From: Dysgonomonas sp. HDW5A
GTDB lineage: Bacteria > Bacteroidota > Bacteroidia > Bacteroidales > Dysgonomonadaceae
Direction of reading: 5' to 3'
Assembly: GCF_011299555.1 (NCBI RefSeq)
Contig: NZ_CP049857.1
Coordinates: forward strand, 1,054,001-1,118,000
DNA length: 64,000 nt
Shown: one piece after another, positions 26,472-35,054 of the stretch
How the letters are laid out: each line of letters starts with the position of its first letter
Position numbering within the stretch: the first letter of the stretch is position 1
Notes under the pieces: generated by a model
Databases searched by the model: none
What the model was told of the DNA's origin: nothing
The model's input: the letters and a program-made list of their open reading frames with translations, nothing else
Translations under genes and position numbers: made by a program

Positions 26472-28391
26472 TTAAAGCTTCTTCAATACAATATTTCTTT
26501 TTACCGCAGCATTAATCTGAGCAAAGAAATCTTTGACCTCTGTGTATTGAGAACGGTTATAGCGTCCCGATATTATATCAATATCCTGAATATAGACAAT
26601 TTTATCACCATCCACCTTCGCTTTTGTCTTTATAGACCCGAATGCTGTGTTTACATCCATATCTTTAGGCAAAGCCTCTAATGTATATGTTTGAGGAATA
26701 GTAATAGTTATAGTATCCGATTCCGAAAAGCCGGTTCCCAAAACGATATCCAAGTTGCGGGTAGATGCTGTAAAGACATTAAAACTGGTTTTAGCCAAGG
26801 GACATGCAGGTATAAATAAGCGGCTTCCTGTTCTATTCGCAAAATCAGGGACATCAATAACTGCTTCGACACGTGTAGAAGGAAAGACCGACTTATCTTC
26901 TGACACCACAAATTTTCCGATCTTCACCTGTGGAAGCTTCAGATTGCCATTGATAAATTTTAAAATCCTCTCAGTATCATTCGATCTGAAACCATAAACA
27001 GTACTTTCATACCCATCCAGATACTGAGTGAAGGCGGCTTTTCCTGTTGCACTACCCTCCTCGCTAACCACAACCTCCACTACGGATTCCTGACGATTTT
27101 GCTTGTCCGTATAAGAAGGAAGTCTAACAAGTTGTCCTCCCTTATCGGACACTACAATGGCATTATGTCCGGCTATATCTTGATGAATATACCCAAAAGG
27201 CAATGTCTGACTTGTACATTCGAGCCAAATGCTATCGTTCTTCTGAGGTACCATTAATATGACATGGTTTAATTGATAAAAACTGGGAAAATCGGGATAT
27301 AAATCCTTATCCTTTGCATCCAAACGTATCACACAATAGTTAGATGCTATCCCCACCGAAGTGAGCATGGCTTTCATCAGATTGGTTAAACCTTTGCAAT
27401 CACCGAATCCCATTTTCGAAACAGTCAAAGCATCTATGGGCTGATAACCTCCAATTCCGAGTTGTATACTCACATAACGAGTATTCTTCTGTAAATAGTC
27501 GTAAATGATCTGAACCTTCTCTTTATCCGTCTTAGCCCCTTTTACCATATCTTGTAATTTGGCAGCTAAATCGGGTGATAACTGATCTCTTCCTTTCAAC
27601 AGATTGGCAATCCATAAGCCATAACTATTCCAATCTTTCATATTGCCGCAGAATGAGTCATAACACATATCTACAGGAGCAGTCATCATAACAGGCAACA
27701 CTTCTCCAATAGAAGGACTGAGAGGCTCTCCCAATATTGCCTTCAGATTATTTAGTGATATGGAATATATGTTTTTATCGCCTACAGTTTCTTTCTTCAA
27801 ACTTCCTCCAAAGTTATTTCGCTCACGCATTTCGACATTCAGAGGGGTTTCTATTCTCAAGTCAGACTTTTCCACCGACACAAAGTACCTATCCTGAGGT
27901 GCAAATACAGGGTACGAAGCTATGCCGTTTTTCCATTTTTCCTGATAGGTATACTCTACCGTACAAGGATAACTGGGTAAACTGCATATATATGTTATAC
28001 TGAAATTATCATCCGTACCTGCCCCTTCCGATACCGAAGAGAATCTTAAATCGCTTTTCTTTATCTTTTTTATAACATTACCTGAAGCATCCCGTATTGT
28101 TCCCGAAAAATCGGAAAGTTCACGAAATTTATCACCGTAGAGTGCAAAGTGTGCAAAACCATCACCTAATTTACTTAGAATAGTGACTACTCTGGTCACC
28201 TTATAGGTTGCATGATTAACATCGTTCTGAATAAAAACTTCAGAATTTTCTCTGACAACAGCAGATGCTCCTTGCTTAAGACTGTCGGCAATAGCTGCTG
28301 CCGGATACTTCGGATCATCGGCTCCAAACAACAGTGCCGGCAATAAACTAAAGCAAATTGCCAGCAACAAAATTTTATAGAAATTATTCAT
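26472..28391 (-). CDS. Exported DUF3857/transglutaminase-like protein with intact triad region
   Basis: From ATG 28391 the protein has 639 residues, a clean signal peptide (ILLLAICFSLLPALLFG), an N-terminal DUF3857 beta-domain (about residues 60-220), a transglutaminase-like core with Cys 332 in MGFGDCKGL and His 376 in YQLNHVILM, then Glu 391 in SIWLECTS where Asp is common, and a C-terminal DUF2569-like beta-domain. The core may act as a protease or amidase on cell-surface substrates, or only bind them. The open frame reaches 28427 but would overlap the upstream gene; the chosen start leaves a 10-nt gap and a proper signal sequence. Confidence 0.82.
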   Translation of the reverse strand: MNNFYKILLLAICFSLLPALLFGADDPKYPAAAIADSLKQGASAVVRENSEVFIQNDVNHATYKVTRVVTILSKLGDGFAHFALYGDKFRELSDFSGTIRDASGNVIKKIKKSDLRFSSVSEGAGTDDNFSITYICSLPSYPCTVEYTYQEKWKNGIASYPVFAPQDRYFVSVEKSDLRIETPLNVEMRERNNFGGSLKKETVGDKNIYSISLNNLKAILGEPLSPSIGEVLPVMMTAPVDMCYDSFCGNMKDWNSYGLWIANLLKGRDQLSPDLAAKLQDMVKGAKTDKEKVQIIYDYLQKNTRYVSIQLGIGGYQPIDALTVSKMGFGDCKGLTNLMKAMLTSVGIASNYCVIRLDAKDKDLYPDFPSFYQLNHVILMVPQKNDSIWLECTSQTLPFGYIHQDIAGHNAIVVSDKGGQLVRLPSYTDKQNRQESVVEVVVSEEGSATGKAAFTQYLDGYESTVYGFRSNDTERILKFINGNLKLPQVKIGKFVVSEDKSVFPSTRVEAVIDVPDFANRTGSRLFIPACPLAKTSFNVFTASTRNLDIVLGTGFSESDTITITIPQTYTLEALPKDMDVNTAFGSIKTKAKVDGDKIVYIQDIDIISGRYNRSQYTEVKDFFAQINAAVKRNIVLKKL

Positions 28392-28401
28392 AGACAGAAT
28401 T

Positions 28402-30387
28402 TTACTGTACAGTTTTCTTAAGAACAATTTGTTCTGAGTTTTTCGAAATTATTTTAGCGAAAAACTCACGCAATCCGGGATACAGATCTTGCCCTACCAT
28501 CAGTTCTTTTATCTGAAAATGATATTGCAATGAAATAAGGTTTCCGGCTTGAGCTACTCTGTAAGTAAATACAAGAGCATCATCATCTCCAAACACAAAC
28601 TTCTGAGAAGTCGGCAACTCTTCTACCGTATATCCCTCAGGAATTGCGATGGTAACCATTTGCTTGTAGGTCTCGAGATAGTCAAAATTCACCGGAAATT
28701 TACGTTCTTCTTTTGTAAACGGATTATCGGAAAACAGTTTATCGATCATCGGGCTGATATATATAAACTCATCGCCCAAGACAACATCTTTTATCAATTT
28801 GTATTCCATCTTAACATCGCTTCCGGCTTTACTCTCTCCCGATATCGTAAAATCTTCTACCTTTCCGTTCAATCTGCCAGCCAGTTTCTCAATATACTCA
28901 TTCTGATCTTTGTGATTGAAATAATCTACTTTAAAATCATAAGATGAATTACCTCTTCTAAAATCGGCAACAGTGCTTACCTGCCCTCTGTCATCAAACA
29001 GAATTTGTGCATTCATCAATGTAGCTCCCGAAGATGTGGTCGATAAATCTATCCAATCAGGATTATTTTGAATCATAACACGGGCTCTTGTCACCATACA
29101 TTTTTCAGGAAGAAGATTCCAATCTCCAAACTTAGCAGAAGCATCGGTATAATAATAAAGAGTATCTATTTTTAAACCCGTAATTGTATAATTTAAAGCC
29201 GTGATAGATGGATGGGCAACAGGCAAATGTCCGTTTCCACGTGTACTCAATATTACAGGAAACGCATCAAAGCCACCTGCTTTAAGAGCATTAATAAGTA
29301 AAAAGTTCATATCGGCACTATTTCCGACACCATCTTTCAATGCATCTTTTAGACTATTGGGATAGAAGGCATTTTTTTCGTTCCATTTAACTTTACTCTT
29401 CACCAAGTCTTGAATAGATTTCGCCTGAGCCAGCGTTAAATCAGACTTGGTTATTTCGTCTTTAAAAAGTCCTGCTTTTTTCAAATTTCCGCCAAAATCT
29501 CCAAGACCAAATAATTCTTTATCGATATCTGCCCATGTGGTAGTGATATTCTTAATAGTTGTCCATGGATATCTGATGCTTTGCAATTCGAAACTCACTT
29601 TACTTATATAATCATCCAATGACCACAAGTAAGAATCGTTTTTAATGGCCGGTAAATCTTTTCCTACAAATTTCATTTCCTGAGCACTACAACGTACATT
29701 ATCCATTTGCATGCGACCCGAATCGTCTTTATAACGCACACTGAAAGTCTCATTTACAGGAGTTTTCTTTGTAATAATATTTTCATATCCCTGCATATTT
29801 ACATTATAATAAAAATATTCAGGCATCGTTATTTTATAAGAAGTATAAGCTGTAGGAACCCATGTTTGAAATACAAAGTCTCTCAAATCATAGAAGTACA
29901 TCGATGTAATAGTATATTTAAATTCGACAACCGAACCTACTTTGGCTGCAGGCATGGTAAACTTCTTCAATTTCCACTTTCTATCTGTGGCCTCATCAAA
30001 AATAGCGTCTTTCGATAATTTTGTTTTAACAATTTTTCCATCTTCCAGATTATACGTTGTACCATTCAATCCGGTTATTTTCTCTCCAGTAGCATTTGTT
30101 TCCTGATAAAATGAAATATTCTGGTTACATAGTTCCAGTCCTTCATTCTTAAGGATTTTGACTTTCATCTGAAGCGTATATTCAAACTGGAAGCCTAATA
30201 ATTCACTGTATACAAATCGTGTTTCTCCTGTTTTAAGAAGAACAACTGCAGCTGCTGTAGTATCTTGAGGATATACAGTCATGTTTAATTCATCCATTGT
30301 TGCCTCCCCGTATTTTGATTGGGCAAAACAGACCTCCCCCAAAAGGAGGAACATTAAAACTAAAAGGCTTGAAAGTGTTTTCATCAC
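28402..30387 (-). CDS. Exported DUF3857 protein, transglutaminase-like core lacking Cys
   Basis: The 661-residue exported protein (signal ends GEVCFAQ) is a paralogue of the next gene downstream. It has an N-terminal DUF3857 domain (about residues 60-240), a transglutaminase-like core (about 320-430) and a C-terminal beta-domain ending with a YPGLREFFAKIISKNSEQIV block that parallels the paralogue. At the position where the paralogue has GDCKG this protein has GNSADM (Ser 357), so the expected nucleophile is missing; the His position also looks like Asn. It is probably a non-catalytic partner. The start may be either of the first two Met codons. Confidence 0.78.
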   Translation of the reverse strand: MMKTLSSLLVLMFLLLGEVCFAQSKYGEATMDELNMTVYPQDTTAAAVVLLKTGETRFVYSELLGFQFEYTLQMKVKILKNEGLELCNQNISFYQETNATGEKITGLNGTTYNLEDGKIVKTKLSKDAIFDEATDRKWKLKKFTMPAAKVGSVVEFKYTITSMYFYDLRDFVFQTWVPTAYTSYKITMPEYFYYNVNMQGYENIITKKTPVNETFSVRYKDDSGRMQMDNVRCSAQEMKFVGKDLPAIKNDSYLWSLDDYISKVSFELQSIRYPWTTIKNITTTWADIDKELFGLGDFGGNLKKAGLFKDEITKSDLTLAQAKSIQDLVKSKVKWNEKNAFYPNSLKDALKDGVGNSADMNFLLINALKAGGFDAFPVILSTRGNGHLPVAHPSITALNYTITGLKIDTLYYYTDASAKFGDWNLLPEKCMVTRARVMIQNNPDWIDLSTTSSGATLMNAQILFDDRGQVSTVADFRRGNSSYDFKVDYFNHKDQNEYIEKLAGRLNGKVEDFTISGESKAGSDVKMEYKLIKDVVLGDEFIYISPMIDKLFSDNPFTKEERKFPVNFDYLETYKQMVTIAIPEGYTVEELPTSQKFVFGDDDALVFTYRVAQAGNLISLQYHFQIKELMVGQDLYPGLREFFAKIISKNSEQIVLKKTVQ

Positions 30388-30415
30388 TAGATCAATGTTG
30401 TTTTGTTTAAATTTG

Positions 30416-30423
30416 CAAATCTA
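30416..30423 (-). promoter_or_regulatory. Candidate -7 promoter box for the DUF3857 operon
   Basis: The minus strand reads TAGATTTG, matching TAnnTTTG, 29 nt before the start. Confidence 0.5.
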
Positions 30424-30797
30424 TCCAAAAAATGAATAAAATACACTTTTTCTAACAAAAATTTATCAACAACCGACAATCGTATTCCTCAATCGTATTG
30501 AAGCGTAAAAACACAATAACATCATTCCGATACGAACAACATCAAAAATATGAAAACCAGAAGAAGCTATATAGTTTATATTAACTTACATTGATAGCCC
30601 TGGTGATTTTGAAATATATAGTTGATATCTGAATCATACCTTAAACAACACGAACACAAGCAAAACACTCTAAATAAAACAATTAGAAAAACATGCAGAA
30701 GGTGCGACAAGCAAGCAGGAATAGTTTTTCAATAAACCGCATATATGAAAATTCATTTTTAATAGACGAGAAAGCATTGCGTTTCATCAATTATTTC

Positions 30798-30805
30798 TAT
30801 ATTTG
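30798..30805 (+). promoter_or_regulatory. Candidate -7 promoter box for the small membrane protein
   Basis: TATATTTG matches TAnnTTTG, 29 nt before ATG 30835. Confidence 0.5.
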
Positions 30806-30834
30806 AAGATCACTCATTTATAAAATAGTTTAAT

Positions 30835-31194
30835 ATGATTTATGCAATAATTTTAATTGTGCTGGGGCTCATTGCTACTTTATTCAATAAAAAGCCTGTA
30901 AATAAAAAAGCAATAACCGTCAAAGCTTGGCTTGCACCCTTGTTTATTATCTGGGGAACGGTAGGAATTGTAATTCTGAATACTATCAGATACAGTGTGA
31001 TTGACGAAAATGCAACGTACTGGGCTTTGCTGATTTTAGGTAGTTCGATCGAAATAATTATAGCTCTGTTCTTTATTTACAGATCGATAAAATTAAGGAA
31101 GAACCCTCAGCCGGATGATAAGCTTTTTCTACCCCAAAATATTCTGGGTATTCTTGCCATTTTGACCGGTATAGCAACCATCATCGTTAAATAA
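30835..31194 (+). CDS. Small hypothetical integral membrane protein
   Basis: The 119-residue protein has four likely membrane helices: residues about 2-17, 32-50, 62-82 and 100-117. Between the third and fourth is a basic/polar loop (RSIKLRKNPQPDDK). I recognise no family motif. It is a single-gene unit with a -7 box 29 nt upstream and a strong bidirectional terminator after it. The function is unknown. Confidence 0.7.
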   Translation: MIYAIILIVLGLIATLFNKKPVNKKAITVKAWLAPLFIIWGTVGIVILNTIRYSVIDENATYWALLILGSSIEIIIALFFIYRSIKLRKNPQPDDKLFLPQNILGILAILTGIATIIVK

Positions 31195-31215
31195 CGATAT
31201 AACGGCATAAAAAAT

Positions 31216-31252
31216 AAAAAGTCCCTTAACCATTACGCTTAAGGGACTTTTT
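31216..31252. terminator. Bidirectional terminator
   Basis: A perfect 14-bp stem (31216-31229 with 31239-31252: AAAAAGTCCCTTAA and its complement) with a 9-nt loop, between convergent genes. Confidence 0.92.
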
Positions 31253-31260
31253 CGTATAGA

Positions 31261-31749
31261 TCAGAATGGTTTCTCGACGTGTGCATAAGGTACTTTGGCG
31301 ACAATTTTCCAGGTACCATTAAATTTAAGCAACGAAATATAATCAGTAGCAATCAATTCACTATTTCTGAATAACAAGACTTTAACGGCGGCGGCATTAC
31401 CTGTAACATCAATCGACGCAAAATCATAGGTTAGTGTTCGCAATTCGGGATTTCCCTTATTGTCAAGCTTATAATCATCTACTGCTTTCTTCCATTCCAA
31501 AAGAGGAAACCTCTTCAGTTCCTCACCATCTGCCGAGAAGATTGCAAAATCAGGATGAAATAACTCCAACATCTTATCTGTCTCCAGTTTATTGGCAACT
31601 GCATTGATGTATTTCTCTTCTAACAATTCTTTAATATGTTGTTTTTCCATATCGTTTATAGTTTCGGTTTGTTGCTTCGCTATCAGAGGTGTCATTAATA
31701 ACACCAGAGATAGTATTGTTAATAGTTTTCTCTTTATCATTATCTTCAT
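31261..31749 (-). CDS. Exported NTF2-like (lumazine-binding/DUF4440-type) protein
   Basis: The 162-residue protein has a signal peptide (IKRKLLTILSLVLLMTPLIA) and a single NTF2-like cone fold: a first helix EKQHIKELLEEKYINAVANK, FHPDFAIFSADGEELKRF, and closing strands AAAVKVLLFRNSELIATDYISLLKFNGTWKIVAKV. Such domains bind small molecules or act as simple isomerases/dehydratases; the ligand is unknown. It is the last of a minus-strand trio with an SDR and a monooxygenase-like protein, divergent from merR, so it is probably co-induced. ATG 31740 is an alternative start. Confidence 0.78.
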   Translation of the reverse strand: MKIMIKRKLLTILSLVLLMTPLIAKQQTETINDMEKQHIKELLEEKYINAVANKLETDKMLELFHPDFAIFSADGEELKRFPLLEWKKAVDDYKLDNKGNPELRTLTYDFASIDVTGNAAAVKVLLFRNSELIATDYISLLKFNGTWKIVAKVPYAHVEKPF

Positions 31750-31767
31750 GTGTTTCGAATTATTTAC

Positions 31768-32547
31768 TTAATTAGTTGTTAATCCTCCGTCTACAGCTAT
31801 TATTGATCCGGTAATCCATTTGGCCTGTTCCGAAGCTAAGAATAAAGCTGCTTGTGCAACATCCTCCGCTTCTCCGATTGTTCCCATAGGATAAATAGTC
31901 TGAATCATTTCCTTAAACCGTTGCTGTTCATGAGACGAAAGCTTTTCGATATTCAGATTTAATTGTGGAGTCTCGATGCTTCCCGGTGCTATGGCATTTA
32001 CACGGACTCCTTTTTTACCTATCTCGAAAGCGAGCGATTTTGTAAAAGAATCTATTGCTCCCTTAGTTAAGGAATAAGCTGTGGAATCTCTTCCCGATAG
32101 CATCCTGTGAGAAAAATAAGATGAAATATTGATTATATTTCCTTTTGTATCAATCAATGATTCCAGTAGATATTGAGTCAAAAAATAAGTCGCTCTGATA
32201 TTTAAGTTCAGGTGCATATCTAATGCCTCTTCACTTGTTTCCGAAAAAGGAATAAAGCGTCCAATCCCTGCATTATTCACCAATATATCCACTTGTGGAA
32301 TTGCTTTCAAGGTCTTCTCCGATACAGTTTTAACGGAAGAAAGTACACCTAAATCAGCAGCAAATATGTGTACTTCTTTTCCTATTGCAGATAATTCGCG
32401 TTTTACTTGTTCCAGTTTATCTTCATTTCGGGCAATAAGTACGATATGAGCTCCATTGATTGCAAATATTTTAGCAATCGCTAAGCCAATACCATCACTT
32501 CCGCCTGTTATTACAGCATATTTGTCTTTTAAAATTTGTCTATCCAT
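31768..32547 (-). CDS. Short-chain dehydrogenase/reductase
   Basis: The 259-residue classical SDR has the Rossmann motif TGGSDGIGLAIAK, the structural NNAGIG, and the catalytic Ser-Tyr-Lys arrangement in INISS and TAYSLTKGAIDSF. The C-terminal KWITGSIIAVDGG is the usual family ending. An RNEDKL motif after beta-2 suggests NADP(H). The substrate is unknown. The start at 32547 (MDRQILKDKYAVITGG) is chosen over the upstream extension to 32598, because the fold begins here and the extension lies in a repeat-related intergenic sequence. Confidence 0.88.
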   Translation of the reverse strand: MDRQILKDKYAVITGGSDGIGLAIAKIFAINGAHIVLIARNEDKLEQVKRELSAIGKEVHIFAADLGVLSSVKTVSEKTLKAIPQVDILVNNAGIGRFIPFSETSEEALDMHLNLNIRATYFLTQYLLESLIDTKGNIINISSYFSHRMLSGRDSTAYSLTKGAIDSFTKSLAFEIGKKGVRVNAIAPGSIETPQLNLNIEKLSSHEQQRFKEMIQTIYPMGTIGEAEDVAQAALFLASEQAKWITGSIIAVDGGLTTN

Positions 32548-32566
32548 TTTATTTATTGTTATTAAG

Positions 32567-32641
32567 TCCTCAGAACTGTCTATTGCTTTGGCAAGCAAAA
32601 CAGCAATAGATTGTTATGCTTTTAAAATGTATCATTAAATA
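32567..32641 (+). repeat. Dispersed repeat, copy 2 of 2 (about 75 bp)
   Basis: Related to 2692-2767 with a 1-nt indel. The plus-strand frame ends AFKMYH-stop where copy 1 ends LIFKMYQ-stop. It lies in the gap between the monooxygenase-like gene and the SDR gene. Confidence 0.5.
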
Positions 32642-32652
32642 GGTGATTTTAC

Positions 32653-32943
32653 TTATATTACCTCTGTATGATGAGTAGCTGATACAACCTCAAACAATCC
32701 TAAAGAGAAACACTCTTGAGTATATTCACTTTTCATATGTAAATCGAGAGATGCCTCGTCTTTAAATATTTCCCAAAGGATAAATTCATCCGGCTGTGCT
32801 TTATTTTGAAATATCTTGAAAATTTCGCATCCCGGCTCTTTTACGGTCTCATGTACCAATTGAGAGACTGCAATCTTAAATTGCTCTATTTTATCTGCTT
32901 TACATTTCAGAACTACTGTTGATTCTACTTTTCCGCTATCCAT
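32653..32943 (-). CDS. Putative quinol/antibiotic-biosynthesis-type monooxygenase (ABM domain)
   Basis: The 96-residue single-domain protein has the ferredoxin-like ABM pattern: VVLKCKADKIEQFKIAVSQL, EPGCEIFKIFQNKAQPDEFILWEIFKDEASLDLHMKSE in sections, ending SATHHTEVI. These dimeric cofactor-free proteins oxidise quinols or act as heme/aldehyde-handling enzymes. It is the first gene of the minus trio and faces merR across a short region with repeated TTRCAA motifs, suggesting MerR control in response to a small electrophile or quinone. Confidence 0.82.
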   Translation of the reverse strand: MDSGKVESTVVLKCKADKIEQFKIAVSQLVHETVKEPGCEIFKIFQNKAQPDEFILWEIFKDEASLDLHMKSEYTQECFSLGLFEVVSATHHTEVI

Positions 32944-32986
32944 TCTTTTTAATTAAATTACATTTTAAGTTTTTTATCGGCAATCA

Positions 32987-33060
32987 TTGCAAATAATTTA
33001 CAATTGCAAATTAAGGATATATTATTTAGATTTGCAACAATAATTGTAATTAATTTACAA
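32987..33060. promoter_or_regulatory. Iterated TTRCAA operator-like array between the trio and merR
   Basis: TTRCAA words occur at 32987, 32998, 33004, 33032, 33044 (reverse) and 33055, mostly about 11-12 nt apart. 32995-33012 forms an 18-bp palindrome with one mismatched pair (AATTTACAATTGCAAATT). One site overlaps the merR -7 box. This is a good candidate binding region for the divergent regulator. Confidence 0.55.
33027..33034 (+). promoter_or_regulatory. Candidate -7 promoter box for merR
   Basis: TAGATTTG matches TAnnTTTG, 28 nt before ATG 33062. Confidence 0.5.
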
Positions 33061-33061
33061 A

Positions 33062-33367
33062 ATGGAAAAGAAGACAGATTTATCCTTTGATTTTGAGTTT
33101 CTTGACAAACTGATTGTAGGCATCGGCGAAGTATCGCAGATAACAGGTATTCCTACAAGGCAAATCAGGTATTGGGAAGACAAAGGCATCATTACAAGCC
33201 TTACTGAGGAAGAAGGGAAAAACCGCAGATACGATTATAAGAACATCAAAAGAATGCTCTTAATCAAAGAATTGCTTGACGAGGGATACACTCTTGATGC
33301 TGCAACAAGCAAAATTCAGAACCGAATGGAAATGATAGAAGAGACTCTTAAGAAACTAAAGAGGTAA
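33062..33367 (+). CDS. Small MerR family transcriptional regulator
   Basis: The 101-residue protein is almost only a MerR winged-helix domain (VGIGEVSQITGIPTRQIRYWEDKGI, KNRRYDYKNIKRMLLIKELLDEGYTLDAA) plus a short C-terminal coiled helix (IQNRMEMIEETLKKLKR). There is no separate effector-binding domain, as in short SoxR/BmrR-relative regulators. It is divergent from the monooxygenase/SDR/NTF2 trio, with TTRCAA repeats between, so autoregulation and control of the trio are likely. The inducer is unknown. Confidence 0.88.
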   Translation: MEKKTDLSFDFEFLDKLIVGIGEVSQITGIPTRQIRYWEDKGIITSLTEEEGKNRRYDYKNIKRMLLIKELLDEGYTLDAATSKIQNRMEMIEETLKKLKR

Positions 33368-33465
33368 TATTCAATAAAAATATATCCAAACGGAAAGGCT
33401 TTCTTCCATTTAATTCAGTAATTTTGACGACTTAATTAGGATATCATCTTTATTTCAAATACACT

Positions 33466-34101
33466 ATGGATTTTCTTGAACTCGCAAGCAGAAGACAAAG
33501 CACCCGCAAATACGATATAAACAGACCTGTAGAGCCTGAGAAAATCGAACGAATTATTGAAGCTGCACGCTTAGCACCTTCCGCATGCAATGCACAGCCG
33601 TGGCATTTTGTGGTAGTAAATGAAACCGAATTGATGGATGAAGCTATTGATGCTATTTCAAATCCAGCCGAAGGAGAAACCCAGCCCGTACACTTCGTCA
33701 TTGTTGATGAACCGGAGTTAAAGAATAAGGTGGCCGATGCTGCATCTGCACGGTTATTAGGGATGAACCACTTTACAAAACAAGCCCCCATACACATTCT
33801 TCTTGTTGAAGAAAAAGTCAACCTCAGTTCCGGAATCGGAGGTGTTATTAAAGACAAGCATTTTGCTTATGTCGACATAGGTATTGCTGCTTCTCATATA
33901 TGCCTTGCTGCCGAAGCCGAGGGATTAGGAAGTTGTATACTGGGCTGGTTTAATGAATCGAAAATTAAAAAACTATTGAATATACCCGATTCGAAAAGGG
34001 TAATACTGGATATACTCATAGGCTATCCTGCTCAGGAATTAAGACCTAAGAAACGTAAATCTACGGACGAAATAGTATCATACAATACATATAAGAAATG
34101 A
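33466..34101 (+). CDS. Nitroreductase family protein
   Basis: FMN-dependent nitroreductase-like oxidoreductase of 211 residues. It begins with the family pattern LELASRRQSTRKYD and IIEAARLAPSACNAQPWHFVVV, then DIGIAASHICLAAEAEGLGSCILGWFNE and IGYP near the end. The FMN-binding Arg/Ser residues of the N-terminus are present. It may reduce nitroaromatics, quinones or flavins in the cytoplasm. It overlaps the EamA transporter start by 4 nt, so the two are coupled. Its proximity to the merR locus hints at a shared redox/xenobiotic theme, but operon membership with merR is not shown. Confidence 0.88.
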   Translation: MDFLELASRRQSTRKYDINRPVEPEKIERIIEAARLAPSACNAQPWHFVVVNETELMDEAIDAISNPAEGETQPVHFVIVDEPELKNKVADAASARLLGMNHFTKQAPIHILLVEEKVNLSSGIGGVIKDKHFAYVDIGIAASHICLAAEAEGLGSCILGWFNESKIKKLLNIPDSKRVILDILIGYPAQELRPKKRKSTDEIVSYNTYKK

Positions 34102-35042
34102 AACTTTCTCAAAAGCAAGCAGGGCATATAACTATGTTCTGCGTTGTATCTTTCTTTGCGATCAATATTCCGATCAGCAAATATTTACTTCAAGCAGGAT
34201 ATATCAGCCCATACGGACTAACTATTGCCCGCATGGTATTTGCAACTATTGCTTTTTGGATAGCTTCGCTTTTTGTCACCAAAGAACGTATCGACCGCAA
34301 AGATCACATCACCATTTTTCTGGGAGGACTTTTGGGAATCACCTTCAATCAGGGACTTTTCATTTTCGGGTTGAATAATACCTCTCCCGTCGATGCATCC
34401 ATAATTACCACAAGCACTCCGCTTTTCGCCATGGTTATTGCTGCTCTTGTTCTAAAAGAGCCTATAACAACCAAGAAAGTTTCGGGTGTATTATTAGGCG
34501 GAATCGGTGCTATTTTTCTGGTTTACACAAGCCATCACGGAGATGTCTCAACTGATTCGAGCACTATCGGTAATATTGCTGTAGTATGCAGTTCGCTCAG
34601 TTATGCTTCTTATCTGGTTGTAACACGTCCTTTGAGTGCAAAATATTCGTCTATTACACTCATGAAATGGATGTTCTTGTATTCTACCATCATATTACTT
34701 CCATTCCTTTATAAAGATTTGCTGAATGCTCCATTGTTCTCACAATCCGATGTCTTACCTTATATCCTTATCAGCTATACATTATTGTTTGCAACATTCA
34801 TTGCATACACACTTATCCCTGTGGCACAAAAGAGGATCAGAGCAACTACCATTTCGATGTACAACAACCTCCAACCTCTTATTGCATCATTTATAGCCAT
34901 TGGTTTGGGGCAGGATCACTTTTCGGGAACTAAAGCCATATCAGGAATTATGATTCTAGTGGGTGTATATCTGGTTACACAAAGTAAATCAAGAGCCGAT
35001 GTGGAGGCCGAACAACAGACTGTAACTTCAGAAAGTAAATAA
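34098..35042 (+). CDS. EamA (DMT superfamily) transporter
   Basis: The 314-residue membrane protein has about ten helices forming two EamA repeats (residues about 8-140 and 155-298). Seen are FFAINIPISKYLL in helix 1, the repeat-end LKEPITTKKVSGVLLGGIGA, and the second-repeat end IASFIAIGLGQD. Such carriers export amino acids, nucleosides or drugs; the substrate is unknown. The start ATG overlaps the nitroreductase stop (ATGA). The polar Glu-rich tail after residue 300 is unremarkable. The gene ends 12 nt before the convergent HTCS gene. Confidence 0.88.
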   Translation: MKLSQKQAGHITMFCVVSFFAINIPISKYLLQAGYISPYGLTIARMVFATIAFWIASLFVTKERIDRKDHITIFLGGLLGITFNQGLFIFGLNNTSPVDASIITTSTPLFAMVIAALVLKEPITTKKVSGVLLGGIGAIFLVYTSHHGDVSTDSSTIGNIAVVCSSLSYASYLVVTRPLSAKYSSITLMKWMFLYSTIILLPFLYKDLLNAPLFSQSDVLPYILISYTLLFATFIAYTLIPVAQKRIRATTISMYNNLQPLIASFIAIGLGQDHFSGTKAISGIMILVGVYLVTQSKSRADVEAEQQTVTSESK

Positions 35043-35054
35043 GACTCTTTACTC

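Larger units (their letters stand above)
30388..30834. other. 447-nt intergenic region, divergent promoters
   Basis: AT-rich with no credible ORF or RNA gene. It holds -7 boxes at both ends (30416-30423 minus, 30798-30805 plus) and a direct repeat of CAATCGTATT at 30478 and 30493. The rest shows nothing I can name. Confidence 0.5.
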
